A stretch of 64,000 nt of DNA from Microbacterium gallinarum (GTDB taxonomy: Bacteria; Actinomycetota; Actinomycetes; Actinomycetales; Microbacteriaceae). Below the pieces are notes generated by a model, which searched no databases, was not told the origin of the DNA, and worked only from the letters and a program-made list of their open reading frames with translations. Below, one piece after another: positions 29,635 through 39,464 of this stretch. A program made the translations under genes and the position numbers. Location of the stretch: the NCBI RefSeq assembly GCF_014837165.1, contig NZ_JACSPM010000001.1, positions 1-64,000 on the forward strand. The letters are read 5' to 3'. Within the stretch, counting starts at the first letter, position 1; every line of letters starts with the position of its first letter.

Positions 29635-32310
29635 TCACTCGCGGCCGGTCAGGCCCCACGCATCCTCATCGCCCCCGCTCTCGACGACCGGGTAGCCGTC
29701 GAACTGGGCGTCCACCGCGTCGGCGCCGTAGGGGTCGGCCTGCGGAGTGGCCGTCTCGGGCACGTCGTCGCCGCGCAGGCGGGCGAGGACGGCGGGCAGC
29801 TGGTCGGGCGTGACGAGCACGTCGCGGGCTTTCGAGCCCTCGGACGGGCCGACGATCTCGCGCGATTCGAGCAGGTCCATGAGGCGTCCTGCCTTGGCGA
29901 ACCCGACGCGGAGCTTGCGCTGCAGCATCGACGTCGAGCCGAACTGCGTCGACACGATCTGCTCGGCCGCCGCCAGCAGGAGTTCGAGGTCGTCGCCGAT
30001 GTCCGCGTCGATCTCCTTCTTCTCGGCCGCGACCTGCACGTCGTTGCGGTACTCAGGGCGCGCCTGAGCCGTGACGTGCTTGACGACCTTCTCGATCTCC
30101 TGCTCGCTGACCCACGCTCCCTGGACGCGCAGGGCCTTCGACGCCCCCATCGGCAGGAACAGACCGTCGCCCTGCCCGATCAGGCGGTCGGCGCCCGGCT
30201 GGTCGAGGATGACGCGGGAGTCGGTGACGCTCGTCACCGCGAACGCGAGACGCGAGGGGACGTTGGCCTTGATGAGGCCGGTCACGACGTCGACCGACGG
30301 TCGCTGCGTGGCCAGCACGAGATGGATGCCGCTGGCACGGGCCAGCTGCGTGATGCGCACGATCGAGTCCTCGACGTCGCGGGGAGCGACCATCATGAGG
30401 TCGGCGAGCTCATCGACCACGACCAGCAGGTACGGGTAGGGCTTGAGCACCCGCTCGCTGCCCGCGGGAAGCGTGATCTCGCCCGCCACAACCGCCTTGT
30501 TGAAGTCGTCGATGTGACGGAAGCCGAACGACGCGAGGTCGTCGTACCGCATGTCCATCTCCTTCACGACCCACTGCAGCGCCTCAGCCGCCTTCTTCGG
30601 GTTCGTGATGATGGGCGTGATGAGGTGCGGCACGCCGGCGTACGAGGTGAGCTCCACGCGCTTGGGGTCGATGAGGACCATGCGCACGTCGGCGGGCTTC
30701 GCGCGCATCAGCAGGCTCGTGATCATGGAGTTCACGAAGCTCGACTTTCCCGAGCCGGTGGAGCCGGCGACCAGGAGGTGCGGCATCTTGGCGAGGTTCG
30801 CCACGACGTAGCCGCCGCCGACGTCCTTCCCGACGCCGATCGTCATGGGGTGCGTCGACTGCTGCGCGTTCTGGGAGCGGAGCACGTCGCCGAGGGTGAC
30901 GATCTCGCGGTCGGCGTTGGGGATCTCGACGCCGATCGCACTCTTGCCGGGGATGGGGGCGAGTATGCGCACCTCGTTCGAGGCGACCGCGTACGCGATG
31001 TTGTTGGTGAGCGCCGTGATGCGCTCGACCTTGACGCCGGGGCCGAGCGCGATCTCGTACTGCGTGACGGTGGGCCCGCGCGAGAAGCCCGTGACGCGCG
31101 CGTCGACGGAGAACTGGTCGAGCACGCTCGTGATCGCCTTGACGGTGTCGTCGTTGGCCTGCGACCGCGCCACATGGGGCGTCCCCTGGGCGAGCGCGTT
31201 GACCGACGGCAGGCGATAGGGCGCAGTGGGCGCCGCGGGCGAGGCATCCGAGCCGATCCCCGTCAGTCCGGGCAGCACGCCGTCTTCGAGCGGATCGACG
31301 CTGTCGTCGCGCAGCGAGGTGCTCGACCCCTTCGACGCCGCGGCGATGACGGACGGGTCGATGACCTCGGTGAGCGCCTCGGCCGATACTTCGGGAACCG
31401 GCGGAGCCGGCGGCTCGAGCACCTGGTCGAAGCCGCCCTGCACGGCCCCTGGCGTCAGGAGCGCCGTGAGGTCGTCCGAGCCGAGGGTGTCTTCGGGATC
31501 CTGCTCGCGTCCGGTCTTGTTGCGCCGCCACCAGGGCAGGGCGGGATCGGTGTCGTCGTCGGAGACGGATGCCGCGGCATCCGCTGCGCTCTCACGGCTG
31601 CGCGGCTCGGCGTCGAACATCCACGCGTAGAGCTCGCCGAGCCGGCGCCCGATGCGGTTCGGCGGTGTCTTGGTGATGATCAGGACGCTGAGCACGGCCA
31701 GCAGCGACAGGGCGACATAGGCGCCGACATCGGTGAGGACGAATGCGAGGGGCTCCCCCACCATCCAGCCGAACAGTCCGCCGGCCTCGCTGAGCGCCGG
31801 CAGTCCCTGCTTCGGCTGGGGGCGCCCGCCGGCGACGTGGCAGAAGCCCGCGATCGTGACGATCAGCAGGCCGAAGCCGATCCCGATGCGGCCGTTGTCG
31901 TGAACCGACGAGGGGTGCCGGAACATCCACCCCGCGAGGAACAGCAGCAGCACCGGCAGGATGAACGCCTCACGGCCGATGAGCCCGCCGACGGAGTAGG
32001 CGCTGATCGTCGCCGCGACGTCGCTGCCGATGAAGAACCACTCGTTGACCGCGCCGGCGATGGCGAGAAGCACCAGCAGGAACGGGAAGCCGTCCCGGCG
32101 CTGGTCCTTCTCGAGGGTCTCGGGGCCGAACGCCCGGAACAGCGCACCCGTGGCGTGAGCGAGCCCCAGCCACGCGCGCACGATGACGGGGGGCGCCTCG
32201 GCGTCGCCGACGTACCGCTTCGGCGCCGGTTCGGGCTTCTTGGCGCGCGACGAGGACGATCCGCGCGCAGGCGTGCGGCCGTTCTTGGTCGGGGTGGTGC
32301 TCCTGGCCAT
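29635..32310 (-). CDS. ftsK: DNA translocase FtsK
   Basis: An 891-residue septal DNA pump that clears chromosome ends during division. N-terminal region: Lys/Arg/Ser-rich tail, then four membrane helices (about residues 60-210). An acidic linker (about 240-370) precedes the motor, with Walker [15 protein letters not shown] near residue 515 and Walker [13 protein letters not shown]. The C-terminal gamma winged-helix (about 800-865: [23 protein letters not shown]) reads polarity sequences. ATG at 32310 has TACCGT 6 nt upstream. A GGATGCCGCGGCATCC palindrome lies inside the linker (31567-31582). Confidence 0.96.
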   Translation of the reverse strand: MARSTTPTKNGRTPARGSSSSRAKKPEPAPKRYVGDAEAPPVIVRAWLGLAHATGALFRAFGPETLEKDQRRDGFPFLLVLLAIAGAVNEWFFIGSDVAATISAYSVGGLIGREAFILPVLLLFLAGWMFRHPSSVHDNGRIGIGFGLLIVTIAGFCHVAGGRPQPKQGLPALSEAGGLFGWMVGEPLAFVLTDVGAYVALSLLAVLSVLIITKTPPNRIGRRLGELYAWMFDAEPRSRESAADAAASVSDDDTDPALPWWRRNKTGREQDPEDTLGSDDLTALLTPGAVQGGFDQVLEPPAPPVPEVSAEALTEVIDPSVIAAASKGSSTSLRDDSVDPLEDGVLPGLTGIGSDASPAAPTAPYRLPSVNALAQGTPHVARSQANDDTVKAITSVLDQFSVDARVTGFSRGPTVTQYEIALGPGVKVERITALTNNIAYAVASNEVRILAPIPGKSAIGVEIPNADREIVTLGDVLRSQNAQQSTHPMTIGVGKDVGGGYVVANLAKMPHLLVAGSTGSGKSSFVNSMITSLLMRAKPADVRMVLIDPKRVELTSYAGVPHLITPIITNPKKAAEALQWVVKEMDMRYDDLASFGFRHIDDFNKAVVAGEITLPAGSERVLKPYPYLLVVVDELADLMMVAPRDVEDSIVRITQLARASGIHLVLATQRPSVDVVTGLIKANVPSRLAFAVTSVTDSRVILDQPGADRLIGQGDGLFLPMGASKALRVQGAWVSEQEIEKVVKHVTAQARPEYRNDVQVAAEKKEIDADIGDDLELLLAAAEQIVSTQFGSTSMLQRKLRVGFAKAGRLMDLLESREIVGPSEGSKARDVLVTPDQLPAVLARLRGDDVPETATPQADPYGADAVDAQFDGYPVVESGGDEDAWGLTGRE

Positions 32311-32374
32311 CCCCCCACGGTAAGCGGACTCGCGGACTTTTCCGCGGAACCACGCGGCGGAGCGGGCCGGTCGA

Positions 32375-32872
32375 TCAGCGCAGGCGCTTGACCATCGTGT
32401 CGCGGCCGTGGCCGGCTGAGGTGACCGCGAAGCCCTCGCTGCGGTACAGCGTCGTCGCGAAGTTGCCGCGCTCCACGCTCAGGCTGATCCGGGCGAAGCC
32501 CTGCGTCCGCGCGTGGTCGCACAGCCTCTGCAGGAGGGCTCGGCCGACGCCGTGGGCGCGCCAGATCGGTCGCACTCCGATGATGAGTTCCGGCACGCCG
32601 GTGCCGACGTATCCGAATCCGGGATCCGTGCGCGGCAGCATCCGGTACCAGGCGGCGCCGATGGGCTCTTCGTTCGCGTCGACCGCGACGAAACCGGCAT
32701 CGCCCGGCTGCTTCCACCCCGTGACGTACCGGCTGTGATCGGAGTCGGTGATCAGCTGATGCTTCGGCCGCGCCGCGCCAGGCCGCCAATTCGCCGCCTC
32801 GACGACCATGTCACCCAGAAACGTGCCGTCCGCCTGCGTGGCTTCGCGAACGCGGAAGGCTGCGGGTGGCAT
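32375..32872 (-). CDS. GNAT acetyltransferase
   Basis: A 165-residue N-acetyltransferase. Motif A is visible as [28 protein letters not shown], followed by [20 protein letters not shown]. The first 50 residues are [24 protein letters not shown]-like, a typical GNAT N-terminus. ATG at 32872 has TAAACT 6 nt upstream (32879-32884), so it is transcribed on its own. The substrate is unknown. Confidence 0.85.
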   Translation of the reverse strand: MPPAAFRVREATQADGTFLGDMVVEAANWRPGAARPKHQLITDSDHSRYVTGWKQPGDAGFVAVDANEEPIGAAWYRMLPRTDPGFGYVGTGVPELIIGVRPIWRAHGVGRALLQRLCDHARTQGFARISLSVERGNFATTLYRSEGFAVTSAGHGRDTMVKRLR

Positions 32873-32946
32873 GACGCGAGTTTAGCGATGGTGTGCGGAT
32901 GCCTCGTCCCGTCCCTGCGGCACGGGACGCGGCATCCGCTCGCCCC

Positions 32947-34623
32947 TCACGCCTCGATGACGAGCGGCACGATCATCGGCCGGCGACGCAGCGACTGGTT
33001 CACCCAGCGGCCGATCGTGCGGCGGACGACCTGCGAGAGCGCGTGCGAGTCGCGCACCCCCGACTTGGCCGCCTCGGAGAGCGCCGCGGCGATCTTCGGC
33101 TTGACCGCGTCGAACACGGCGTCGTCCTCGGCGAAGCCGCGTGCGTGGATCTCCGGCCCCGAGATGATCTTGCCGGTCGACGCGTCGACGACGACGATGA
33201 CCGAGATGAAGCCCTCCTCGCCGAGGATGCGGCGATCCTTGAGGTCGGCGTCGGTGATCTCGCCCACCGTCGACCCGTCGACGTAGACGAAGCCCAGGTC
33301 GAGCTGGCCGACGACCGACGCGTCGCCGTCCTTGAGGTCGATCACGGTGCCGTTCTCGCCCAGGATCGTGCGCTCGGGGTCGATGCCGGTGTCCTGGGCG
33401 AGCCGCGCGTTGGCCATGAGGTGGCGGTACTCGCCGTGGATCGGGAGCACGTTCCTCGGCTTGAGGATGTTGTAGCAGTACAGCAGCTCGCCGGCGGCGG
33501 CATGGCCCGACACGTGCACCTTCGCGTTGCCCTTGTGCACGACGTTCGCGCCCAGCTTCGTCAGCCCGTCGATCACACGGTAGACGGCGTTCTCGTTGCC
33601 GGGGATGAGGCTCGAGGCGAGGATCACGGTGTCGCCGGGGCCCGGCTCGATCGCGTGGTCGAGGTTGGCCATGCGGCTGAGGACGGCCATCGGCTCGCCC
33701 TGCGAGCCCGTCGACATGTAGACGATGCGGTCGTCGGGCAGGTCGCGCGCCTTCTTGTAGTCGATGAGCACGTTCTCGGGCACGTTGAGGTAGCCCAGGT
33801 CTTCCGCGATCGTCATGTTGCGCAGCATGCTGCGGCCGAGGAGCGCGACCCGCCGGCCGTGGGCGGCCGCGGCATCCAGCACCTGCTGCACGCGGTGGAC
33901 GTGGCTCGAGAAGCTCGCGACGATGACGCGGCGCGGCGAATTGCCGATGACCTGGTCGAGCACCGGACCGATGGAGCGCTCGAGCGGGGTGAAGCCCGGC
34001 ACATCGGCGTTGGTCGAGTCGACGAGGAACAGATCGACGCCCTCCTCGCCGAGGCGAGCGAACGCGCGGAGGTCAGTGAGGCGGCCGTCGAGCGGCAGCT
34101 GGTCCATCTTGAAGTCGCCGGTCGCGAGCACGAGACCCGCGGGAGTGCGGATGGCGACGGCCAGCGCATCGGGGATCGAGTGGTTGACCGCGATGAACTC
34201 GAGCTCGAATGGTCCCAGGTTCTCGCGCTGCCCCTCCGCCACGGTGAGGCTGTACGGCTTGATCCGGTGCTCCTTGAGCTTCGCCTCCGTGAGGGCGAGC
34301 GTCAGGCCCGAGCCGACGATGGGGATGTCGGACTTCAGCTTGAGGAGGTACGGCACGGCGCCGATGTGGTCTTCGTGACCGTGGGTGAGCACCACTCCGA
34401 CGATGTCGTCGAGGCGGCTCTTGATCGGCTCGAAGTCGGGCAGGATCAGGTCGACGCCGGGCTGGTGCTCCTCGGGGAACAGCACACCGCAGTCGACGAC
34501 GAGCAGCTTGCCGCCGTACTCGAACACGGTCATGTTGCGGCCGACCTCGCCGAGACCGCCGAGTGGGGTGATCCGGAGGGTGCCCTGCTCGAGTGCGGGC
34601 GGGTCGAATGGGGTAGTGGGCAT
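32947..34623 (-). CDS. rnj: Ribonuclease J
   Basis: A 558-residue metallo-beta-lactamase/beta-CASP ribonuclease with 5'-3' exonuclease and endonuclease activity in mRNA decay and rRNA maturation. The zinc motif HGHEDHIG lies near residue 80, DCGVLFPEE upstream, the motif VLATGDFKMDQ, and the CASP region with SMLRNMTIAEDLGYL and STGSQGEPMAVLSRMA. The C-terminal domain (RHLMANAR onward) is complete. ATG at 34623 has GAGGAGG 6 nt upstream. Downstream partner of dapA, as in mycobacteria. Confidence 0.95.
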   Translation of the reverse strand: MPTTPFDPPALEQGTLRITPLGGLGEVGRNMTVFEYGGKLLVVDCGVLFPEEHQPGVDLILPDFEPIKSRLDDIVGVVLTHGHEDHIGAVPYLLKLKSDIPIVGSGLTLALTEAKLKEHRIKPYSLTVAEGQRENLGPFELEFIAVNHSIPDALAVAIRTPAGLVLATGDFKMDQLPLDGRLTDLRAFARLGEEGVDLFLVDSTNADVPGFTPLERSIGPVLDQVIGNSPRRVIVASFSSHVHRVQQVLDAAAAHGRRVALLGRSMLRNMTIAEDLGYLNVPENVLIDYKKARDLPDDRIVYMSTGSQGEPMAVLSRMANLDHAIEPGPGDTVILASSLIPGNENAVYRVIDGLTKLGANVVHKGNAKVHVSGHAAAGELLYCYNILKPRNVLPIHGEYRHLMANARLAQDTGIDPERTILGENGTVIDLKDGDASVVGQLDLGFVYVDGSTVGEITDADLKDRRILGEEGFISVIVVVDASTGKIISGPEIHARGFAEDDAVFDAVKPKIAAALSEAAKSGVRDSHALSQVVRRTIGRWVNQSLRRRPMIVPLVIEA

Positions 34624-34702
34624 GGTCAGCCTCCTCGGGACGCCGGGGCGTCCCTTCGCTTGTGTCGCCGTCGCCCCGATGGGGGCTGGTCGGCGCGCGT
34701 GG

Positions 34703-35680
34703 TCATCTCGTGGTGCCCGACACCTTCGGCAGCGCGCCGCCGGCGGCGGCGTTGCGGTCGGGCCGGAAGTTGGAGAAGTCGGCGCCGGGCACACCGACGA
34801 CGAGCGCCAGCTCGTCCTCGATCTTCGCGGCTTCCCACTCCTCGGGACCGACAAGGGGCAGCCGCACGCGCGGGCTGCCGATGCGGCCGAGGCCGTGCAG
34901 GATGTACTTCGCCGAGACGGTGCCCGGCACGTGGGTCATCACCGCGCGCACGAGCGGCTCGAGCCGCTTGTGCTCGGCGGTGGCGGCGGTGAGATCGCCG
35001 GCGTTGACGGCGTCGACGATCGCGCGGTACGGCGCGGGGGCGATGTTGGCAGTGACGCCGATGAGCCCGGTCGCCCCGATCGAGAGGTGCGGCAGCACGT
35101 TGGCGTCGTCGCCCGAGAAGTACAGCAGGTCGGTCTGGTTCAGAACGCGGCTGACCTCGCTGAAGTCGCCCTTGGCGTCTTTGATCGCGAGGATGTTCGG
35201 ATGCTTGGCCAGGCGCAGGATCGTCTCGTACTTGATGGGCACGCCGGTGCGGCCGGGGATGTCGTAGAGGATGACGGGGAGGTCGGTGGCATCGGCGACG
35301 AGCCGGAAGTGGGTGAGGATGCCCGCCTGCGTCGGCTTGTTGTAGTACGGCGTGACGATCATGATGCCGTCGGCGCCGGCCTTCTCGCTGGCCTTGTAGA
35401 GCTCGATGGCGTGCGCTGTCTCATTGGAGCCGCCGCCCGTGATGATCTTGGCGCGGCCGGCTGCGACGTCCTTCCCGACCTCCACCAGACGGATCTTCTC
35501 GGCGTCGGTGAGGGTCGAGGTCTCACCGGTGGTGCCCGTGACGACGATGCCGTCGGCTCCAGCGGTGATGACGTCGTCGATGTGCTTCTCGACAGCGGGC
35601 CAATCGACTTCGCCGTCCGCCGTCATCGGGGTGACGAGCGCGACGAGAACCTGTCCGAATGGGTTGCCCGTGTGCGTCAT
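34703..35680 (-). CDS. dapA: 4-hydroxy-tetrahydrodipicolinate synthase
   Basis: A 325-residue Schiff-base aldolase that condenses pyruvate and aspartate semialdehyde, the first committed step to diaminopimelate and lysine. Motifs: GTTGETSTLTDAEK, VTPYYNKPTQAG (Tyr), ILYDIPGRTGV, and the Schiff-base lysine in LAIKDAKGD. ATG at 35680 has TAGCCT 6 nt upstream (35687-35692). Followed by rnj after 79 bp. Confidence 0.95.
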   Translation of the reverse strand: MTHTGNPFGQVLVALVTPMTADGEVDWPAVEKHIDDVITAGADGIVVTGTTGETSTLTDAEKIRLVEVGKDVAAGRAKIITGGGSNETAHAIELYKASEKAGADGIMIVTPYYNKPTQAGILTHFRLVADATDLPVILYDIPGRTGVPIKYETILRLAKHPNILAIKDAKGDFSEVSRVLNQTDLLYFSGDDANVLPHLSIGATGLIGVTANIAPAPYRAIVDAVNAGDLTAATAEHKRLEPLVRAVMTHVPGTVSAKYILHGLGRIGSPRVRLPLVGPEEWEAAKIEDELALVVGVPGADFSNFRPDRNAAAGGALPKVSGTTR

Positions 35681-35720
35681 GCACCCAGGCTATCGGGATG
35701 CCGCCTGCTGCGCCGTGTCG

Positions 35721-36485
35721 TCAGCGCCCTGTGGCAGCCGCCCGAGCGACGAGCCGGGCAGGTGCGAGGCGGCTCGCCGTCACGAGCAGCTTGTACTTCG
35801 CCGACGGCACCGAGACCGCCTTGCCCCGCGCGGCATCGCGCAGCGATGCGGCGACGACCGTGCGCGCGTCCAGCCACATCCAGTCGGGAACGCCCTCCTT
35901 CCCCGGCGGGAGTCCAGCCCGCTCGTGGAAGTTGGTGTGCGTGAAGCCGGGGCAGACGGCGGTCATCGTCACGCCGCGGCCGGCGTACGCCGCATTGGCC
36001 CAGCGGCTGAAGCTGATGAGCCAGCCTTTGCAGGCTCCGTAGGTCGAGCGGGGCGTGAATCCCGCCACGGACGCGACGTTGAGGATGCGGCCGTGCCCGC
36101 GCGCCAGCATGGGTCCGAGGGCGGCGTGGCTCAGCCGCATGGGCACCTCGACGTGGAGGTCCAGGTGACGCACCTCGTCTTCGATGTCGTTGCGCTCGAA
36201 CGCCAGCGGAAGCCCGAAGCCCGCGTTGTTGACGAGCATCTCGATCGGCCGGCCGGGGTCGGTGAGGCGCCGCTCCACCTTCTCGCGCTGCCGCGGCTCG
36301 AGCAGGTCGGCCGCGAGCACCTCGACGCCGACGCCGTGACGCGTGCGCAGGGCGGCCGCCAGGTCGTCGAGCGCCTCGCGGTCGCGCGCGACCATCACGA
36401 GGTCGGCGCCCATCGCCGAGAGCTGCCGCGCGTACTCCGCGCCGAGGCCCGAGCTCGCGCCCGTGATCATCGCCGTCTTCGCCAT
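35721..36485 (-). CDS. Short-chain dehydrogenase/reductase
   Basis: A 254-residue SDR. Cofactor loop TGASSGLG (residues 8-15), NNAGFG, the catalytic Ser in NVASVAG and the Tyr-x-x-x-Lys in STYGACK are all present, so it should be active. The replacement of the usual SKAA by CKGW after the Tyr is less common. ATG at 36485 has TAGGCT 7 nt upstream (36493-36498). It sits between folA and dapA without obvious functional link; substrate unknown. Confidence 0.88.
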   Translation of the reverse strand: MAKTAMITGASSGLGAEYARQLSAMGADLVMVARDREALDDLAAALRTRHGVGVEVLAADLLEPRQREKVERRLTDPGRPIEMLVNNAGFGLPLAFERNDIEDEVRHLDLHVEVPMRLSHAALGPMLARGHGRILNVASVAGFTPRSTYGACKGWLISFSRWANAAYAGRGVTMTAVCPGFTHTNFHERAGLPPGKEGVPDWMWLDARTVVAASLRDAARGKAVSVPSAKYKLLVTASRLAPARLVARAAATGR

Positions 36486-36495
36486 GCGCGACAGC

Positions 36496-37005
36496 CTAGG
36501 ACGCGCGCGTGAGACCGAGGAATCGATAGCGGATGCCGCTGCTCGACGTGTGCCAGCCCTCGACGGGGTCGATCGACTCGACCGCCCACCCGGCTCGGCC
36601 GGGGGCGAGAGTGTCGCCGTCGACCTCGGCGTCGAGCTCGGTGACCTCGAGCCGGTCGGCCATCGCGATGCTCTCGCGGAAGAGCTCGCCACCGCCGATG
36701 ATCCAGATCCAGTCGGGTGCGTCTGCCGTCGCGGCGGTCATCGCAGCGTCGAGCGATCCCGCCCGCTCCGCGCCCTCGGCACTCCACGCCCCGTTGCGGG
36801 TGACGACGATGTTGCGTCGGCCCGGGAGCGGCCGGAACCGCTCGGGGAGCGACTCCCACGTGCGGCGGCCCATCACGACCGGTCCGCCCGACGTCACCGC
36901 CTTGAAGTGCGCGAGGTCTTCGGGCACGTGCCACGGCATGCCGCCGTCGGCCCCGATCACCCCGCCGTGCGCTTCGGCCCAGACGAGGCCGATGCGTGGC
37001 GTCAT
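36496..37005 (-). CDS. folA: Dihydrofolate reductase
   Basis: A 169-residue enzyme that regenerates tetrahydrofolate from the dihydrofolate produced by ThyA. It shows [31 protein letters not shown], with the active-site Glu/Asp region, [19 protein letters not shown] and IGGGELF. ATG at 37005 overlaps the thyA stop (ATGA), so the pair is translationally coupled. Confidence 0.95.
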   Translation of the reverse strand: MTPRIGLVWAEAHGGVIGADGGMPWHVPEDLAHFKAVTSGGPVVMGRRTWESLPERFRPLPGRRNIVVTRNGAWSAEGAERAGSLDAAMTAATADAPDWIWIIGGGELFRESIAMADRLEVTELDAEVDGDTLAPGRAGWAVESIDPVEGWHTSSSGIRYRFLGLTRAS

Positions 37006-37811
37006 ACCGCGACCGCCCCGCGGATCGCCGGGTGGTGCTGGTAGTCCTCGACGACGAAGTCGTCGTACGTGTAGTCGAAGATCGTCTCGGGCTTCCGAGC
37101 GAAGCGGAAGGTCGGGTAAGGGTACGGCTCGCGCGTGAGCTGCTCGCGCACCTGCTCGACATGGTTGTCGTAGATGTGGCAGTCGCCGCCGGTCCAGACG
37201 AAGTCGCCCGGCTCGAGACCGGTCTGCTGCGCGACCATGAGCGTGAGCAGGGCGTACGAGGCGATGTTGAACGGCACGCCGAGGAAGAGGTCGGCACTCC
37301 GCTGGTACAGCTGGCACGACAGGCGACCGTCGGCGACATAGAACTGGAACATCGCGTGGCAGGGCGCGAGGGCCATGTCGGGGATGTCGGCGGGATTCCA
37401 CGCCGACACCAGCAGCCGACGGGAGTCGGGGGTCGAGCGGATCTGCTCGATCACCTGGGAGATCTGGTCGATGTGCGCGCCGTCGGGCGTGGGCCACGAG
37501 CGCCACTGCACGCCGTACACAGGACCGAGCTCGCCGTCGGCGTCGGCCCACTCGTCCCAGATGGTCACGCCGTTGTCCTGCAGCCATCGCACGTTGGACT
37601 CGCCGCGAAGGAACCACAGCAGCTCGTAGGCGATGGACTTGAAGTGCACCCGCTTGGTCGTGATCAGGGGGAAGCCCTGCGACAGGTCGAAGCGGATCTG
37701 GCGCCCGAACGCGCTGGTCGTCCCCGTTCCGGTGCGGTCGTCCTTGTGGGTGCCGTGCTCGAGCACATCGCGCAGGAGGTCCTCGTAGGGGGTGGGGATC
37801 GCCGTCGTCAC
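37002..37811 (-). CDS. thyA: Thymidylate synthase ThyA
   Basis: A 269-residue classic thymidylate synthase that methylates dUMP using methylene-THF. The active-site Cys lies in [43 protein letters not shown] and [22 protein letters not shown] are canonical. GTG at 37811 is preferred because TATCGT lies 7 nt upstream (37819-37824) and E. coli-like homology begins here; a 10-codon longer GTG reading exists. No thyX is visible in the window. Confidence 0.95.
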   Translation of the reverse strand: MTTAIPTPYEDLLRDVLEHGTHKDDRTGTGTTSAFGRQIRFDLSQGFPLITTKRVHFKSIAYELLWFLRGESNVRWLQDNGVTIWDEWADADGELGPVYGVQWRSWPTPDGAHIDQISQVIEQIRSTPDSRRLLVSAWNPADIPDMALAPCHAMFQFYVADGRLSCQLYQRSADLFLGVPFNIASYALLTLMVAQQTGLEPGDFVWTGGDCHIYDNHVEQVREQLTREPYPYPTFRFARKPETIFDYTYDDFVVEDYQHHPAIRGAVAV

Positions 37812-37919
37812 GGCTGCCACGATACCCGCGCCCTCCCCCACCGGCCTCTGTTACGCCGGGAGCGTCATAATCGCGGCATCCGGTCTCCATTCAGGTGAAC
37901 GGGAATACCCTGATCAGTT

Positions 37920-38357
37920 GTGAACCTCGTGACCGCCTTCGTCATCATCGCCGCGCTCCTCGCGCTGACGGTGGCCATCGGCGTCTATCTGCGCTGGCGC
38001 CAGTCGCGTCCGCAGCGTCACATCCTCCACGAGGTCGTCGAGCCACAGCGGCTCGGCGCCGACGGCCTCGGCGAGGTGGCGACGCTGCTGCAGTTCAGCA
38101 CCGAGCTCTGCGCCCGCTGCCCCGGCGTGCACCGCACGCTGTCGAGCATCGCCGACGCGCACGAGGGCGTCCGCCACCTCGACGTCGACCTGACGCATCG
38201 GCCCGACATCGCCAAGCACTTCCACGTCCTCCAGACGCCCACCACGCTCGTGCTCGACCGCGGCGGAGTGATCCGGACCCGCTTCGGCGGTACGCCGAGC
38301 CGTGACGTGCTCGAGCTCGAACTGAACCGGCTCACGGCGGAGGACGCGCATGTCTGA
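37920..38357 (+). CDS. Membrane-anchored thioredoxin-like protein
   Basis: A 145-residue protein with one N-terminal transmembrane helix (about residues 4-24) and a thioredoxin fold facing outward or inward (orientation unknown). The redox motif is Cys64-Ala-Arg-Cys67, followed by Pro, and a cis-Pro is in QTPTTL (Pro107). GTG at 37920 has TACCCT 8 nt upstream (37906-37911). The end overlaps the DUF4395 gene, and OsmC follows, indicating a thiol-redox operon. Confidence 0.83.
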   Translation: MNLVTAFVIIAALLALTVAIGVYLRWRQSRPQRHILHEVVEPQRLGADGLGEVATLLQFSTELCARCPGVHRTLSSIADAHEGVRHLDVDLTHRPDIAKHFHVLQTPTTLVLDRGGVIRTRFGGTPSRDVLELELNRLTAEDAHV

Positions 38358-38946
38358 CGGGGCGGATGCCTCGGCCCGGCGCGGCATCGACCCCCGGGGT
38401 CCCCGCTTCGCGGCCGGGATCACCTCGGTCCTGCTGCTGATCGCGCTGTTCCTCAGCCTCACGGGGCTGTCTGCGGCGTACGGATCGGCGGCGTTCGGAT
38501 GGTTCGCCTATCAGCCGCTGGCCCAGGAGAGCTTCATCCCGCTCGGCTGGGTCGTTTCGACGACGACGGTCGACGCCCGCATCCTCGACCCGGGCTTCCT
38601 GCTGCTGCTCGTCATCGCGCTGCTGTTCCTGTGGGGCGTCGTCTCTCCGCGCACCGCACCGTGGGGCGTGCTCTACCGCTCCGTCGTCGCGCCGCGCCTC
38701 GCGCCGCCGACCGAGCTCGAAGACCCGCGTCCGCCGCGGTTCGCGCAGGGCGTCGGCCTGGTCGTCGTCGGCCTGGGCCTCGTCCTCCACCTCTTCGGCG
38801 TGCCGCTGGCCCTGCCGGTCGCCGCGGCGTTCGCATTCGTGGCCGCCTTCCTCAACGCGGTCTTCGGCGTGTGCCTCGGCTGCATGATGTACCTCCTGCT
38901 GCAGCGGCTCGGTCTGATCGGCCGCGCAGGCCCGGCGTCCGCCTGA
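38350..38946 (+). CDS. DUF4395 membrane protein
   Basis: A 198-residue membrane protein with about four helices. The DUF4395 domain begins ARRGIDPRGPRFAAGITSVLL and ends with FGVCLGCMMYLLLQRLG, carrying a conserved Cys-x-x-Cys (about residues 177-180) inside the last helix. Overlapping the thioredoxin-like gene by 8 bp, it probably exchanges electrons with it. Function not established for the family. Confidence 0.85.
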   Translation: MSDGADASARRGIDPRGPRFAAGITSVLLLIALFLSLTGLSAAYGSAAFGWFAYQPLAQESFIPLGWVVSTTTVDARILDPGFLLLLVIALLFLWGVVSPRTAPWGVLYRSVVAPRLAPPTELEDPRPPRFAQGVGLVVVGLGLVLHLFGVPLALPVAAAFAFVAAFLNAVFGVCLGCMMYLLLQRLGLIGRAGPASA

Positions 38947-39038
38947 CACGCGTCGCGCACCGTCGCGCCGCTGCGTCGCGCGCGGTTAGGCTGACCGCGA
39001 GGCGCTCGGTCCGCGGGCGCCGTGAGAGGGAGGCCCCC

Positions 39039-39464
39039 ATGACGGTCACGAGCGAAGCAACCACCGCCTGGAAGGGCGGTCTGTTCGACGGAGCCGGCGA
39101 GGTGACGTTCGTCTCGTCCGGGCTCGGCACCTTCGACGTCAACTGGAAGGCGCGCAGCGAGGGCTCGACCTCCACGACGACGCCCGAAGAGCTCATCGCC
39201 GCCGCCCACTCGTCGTGCTTCAGCATGGCCTTCTCGCTCGCGCTGGCCGAGAACGGCACGCCGCCCGAGTCGATCGACACGACCGCGTCGGTGACCTTCA
39301 AGCCCGGCACCGGTATCACCGGCAGCCACCTCAACGTGAACGCCGTCGTGCCCGGCCTCGACCCCGAGGAGTTCGAGCGCCTGGCGCAGGCGGCGAAGGC
39401 GGGATGCCCGGTCTCGCAAGCCCTCGCGGGCGTCGAGATCACCATCGAGGCCACGCTTGCCTGA
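39039..39464 (+). CDS. OsmC/Ohr-family peroxide reductase
   Basis: A 141-residue OsmC-type thiol peroxidase that reduces organic hydroperoxides. The two catalytic cysteines are Cys60 (AAHSSCFSMAFS) and Cys123 (AGCPVSQAL). The start TVTSEATTAWKGGLFDGAG and the spacing of cysteines are those of OsmC rather than Ohr. ATG at 39039 has GGGAGG 5 nt upstream. Fits the thioredoxin-like/DUF4395 cluster, though 92 bp separate them. Confidence 0.92.
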   Translation: MTVTSEATTAWKGGLFDGAGEVTFVSSGLGTFDVNWKARSEGSTSTTTPEELIAAAHSSCFSMAFSLALAENGTPPESIDTTASVTFKPGTGITGSHLNVNAVVPGLDPEEFERLAQAAKAGCPVSQALAGVEITIEATLA

